Of a stretch of DNA of 6,269 nt, positions 5,617 through 6,269 are shown piece by piece (position 1 is the first letter of the stretch; each line of letters starts with the position of its first letter). The stretch is from the NCBI GenBank assembly GCA_003509845.1, contig DOMR01000264.1, forward strand, positions 1 to 6,269, written 5' to 3'. Below the pieces are notes generated by a model, which saw nothing but the letters and a program-made list of their open reading frames with translations, had not been told where the DNA came from and did not search any database. The translations under genes were made by a program, and so were the position numbers. Origin of the DNA: Chitinophagaceae bacterium (GTDB lineage Bacteria > Bacteroidota > Bacteroidia > Chitinophagales > Chitinophagaceae).

Positions 5617-6269
5617 GTTTCACTAATATTCTGAAGTTGCATTTGTTTGATCTTGATTAATCTTAATCTTTGACGAACAATTGTAACTTCAGTTTTTGTG
5701 ACAGAGTCCGAATAGTTATCAAAGTTGCGTCTAATATAGCTTAATACACTTGCAATATCTTGATCAGGCAGTTGTGAAAATTTAGGCATCATGCCAACAA
5801 AGGGCTCTCCGTTAATTTTTATAGGTCCTTCTAATCCTTTTAATATGACAGATATTAAGGTGTCCTTATTTCCATTAACCCAGTCCGATGCGGCAATAGA
5901 AGGGAATCTGACGCCATCGCCTTTCCCATTTTTTTGATGACACATCAAACAGTTCATTTGGTATAATTTTTCTCCACCAATAGCTACTTTATTACGCTCT
6001 AAATTATCTAAAACGATATCTGGATTTTTAACATAAGTTCTGTTTTCTCTTTCTTTCATTTTTGCCAAACTCTTTTCTGTGAACTCCTCTTTTTTCCCGT
6101 TGAATTTCACTTTCCAAATTTTTCCTTTTTCTGATTCTGAAATATATAAGGAACCATCTGGTCCTTGCGCTAATCCCATCGGACGATATTTGGAATCACT
6201 CGTATTCACTAATGTATCTCTTCCGGTAAATCCATCTGCAAATACTTCCCACTTTTGTGGTTTGCCATT
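5610..6269 (-). CDS. PQQ-dependent sugar dehydrogenase-like protein with c-type cytochrome domain, N-terminus cut by window edge
   Basis: The frame is open from the stop at 5610 to the right edge (219 residues seen), so the start and most of the propeller lie outside. The first visible residues carry VFADGFTG, then YRPMGLAQGPDGSLYISESE and KGKIWKV, the last-blade pattern of glucose/sorbosone dehydrogenase propellers. A charged linker of about 45 residues follows, then a monohaem cytochrome c domain: CLMCH encoded at 5951-5937 (haem attachment and proximal His), and VGMMPKF about 50 residues later, one of whose two Met residues is the likely distal ligand. A C-terminal tail of about 35 residues is rich in Arg, Lys and Gln. 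Haem c attachment occurs outside the cytoplasm, so the protein is periplasmic or surface-exposed. It probably oxidises a sugar or alcohol and passes electrons to its own haem. A GTG at 6209 is not the real start, since propeller sequence continues upstream. It is convergent with the amidohydrolase gene, 2 bp apart. Confidence 0.87.
   Translation of the reverse strand, partial: NGKPQKWEVFADGFTGRDTLVNTSDSKYRPMGLAQGPDGSLYISESEKGKIWKVKFNGKKEEFTEKSLAKMKERENRTYVKNPDIVLDNLERNKVAIGGEKLYQMNCLMCHQKNGKGDGVRFPSIAASDWVNGNKDTLISVILKGLEGPIKINGEPFVGMMPKFSQLPDQDIASVLSYIRRNFDNYSDSVTKTEVTIVRQRLRLIKIKQMQLQNISETK

Noticed and set aside
6207..6209. GTG at 6209 as the start of the cytochrome gene
   Set aside because: The frame continues upstream to the window edge with propeller-like sequence (VFADGFTG), so the true start lies outside.
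1..6269. CRISPR arrays, tRNA or rRNA genes, insertion sequences
   Set aside because: No direct-repeat array, cloverleaf pattern, transposase or terminal inverted repeats were seen on either strand.

Overview
The window looks like chromosomal DNA of a Bacteroidota bacterium, possibly near the Chitinophagaceae. The reasons are AT-rich sequence, every visible stop codon being TAA, almost no Shine-Dalgarno sites, A/T-only leaders before the ATGs, and a candidate Bacteroidota-type promoter (TTG-N19-TAnnTTTC). The lineage is inferred from these habits and the protein families, not from a marker gene.

Layout: four genes run leftward as a tight cluster with gaps of 24, 18 and 13 bp. In transcription order they are a lactonase-like beta-propeller fused to a RidA-type domain (4105-2540), a stand-alone RidA protein with a Tat-like signal (2515-2042), a SelA/DgaE-like PLP enzyme with a Tat-like signal (2023-794), and an RraA-fold aldolase-like protein with a Sec signal (780 to beyond the left edge). 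A 248-bp divergent intergenic region (4106-4353) holds a perfect 8+8 bp inverted repeat and a candidate rightward promoter. Rightward from 4354 lies a secreted amidohydrolase/deacetylase-family metallohydrolase. It ends 2 bp from a convergent leftward gene, the C-terminal part of a PQQ-sugar-dehydrogenase-like propeller carrying a c-type cytochrome domain, which runs off the right edge.

How they may work together (inference): nearly every product carries an export signal, and the families can be ordered as sequential chemistry on an amino sugar acid or similar 2-acylamino/hydroxy acid. Sugar oxidation to a lactone (dehydrogenase-cytochrome) would be followed by lactone opening (propeller), N- or O-deacylation (amidohydrolase), PLP-dependent elimination (SelA/DgaE-like), hydrolysis of the enamine/imine intermediate (RidA domains), and retro-aldol cleavage of the resulting 2-oxo acid (RraA fold). 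PLP-enzyme/amidohydrolase neighbourhoods are known from cytoplasmic systems. An apparently extracytoplasmic version with two RidA domains, one fused to the lactonase, is the most interesting feature here. Substrate and activity cannot be read from the sequence.
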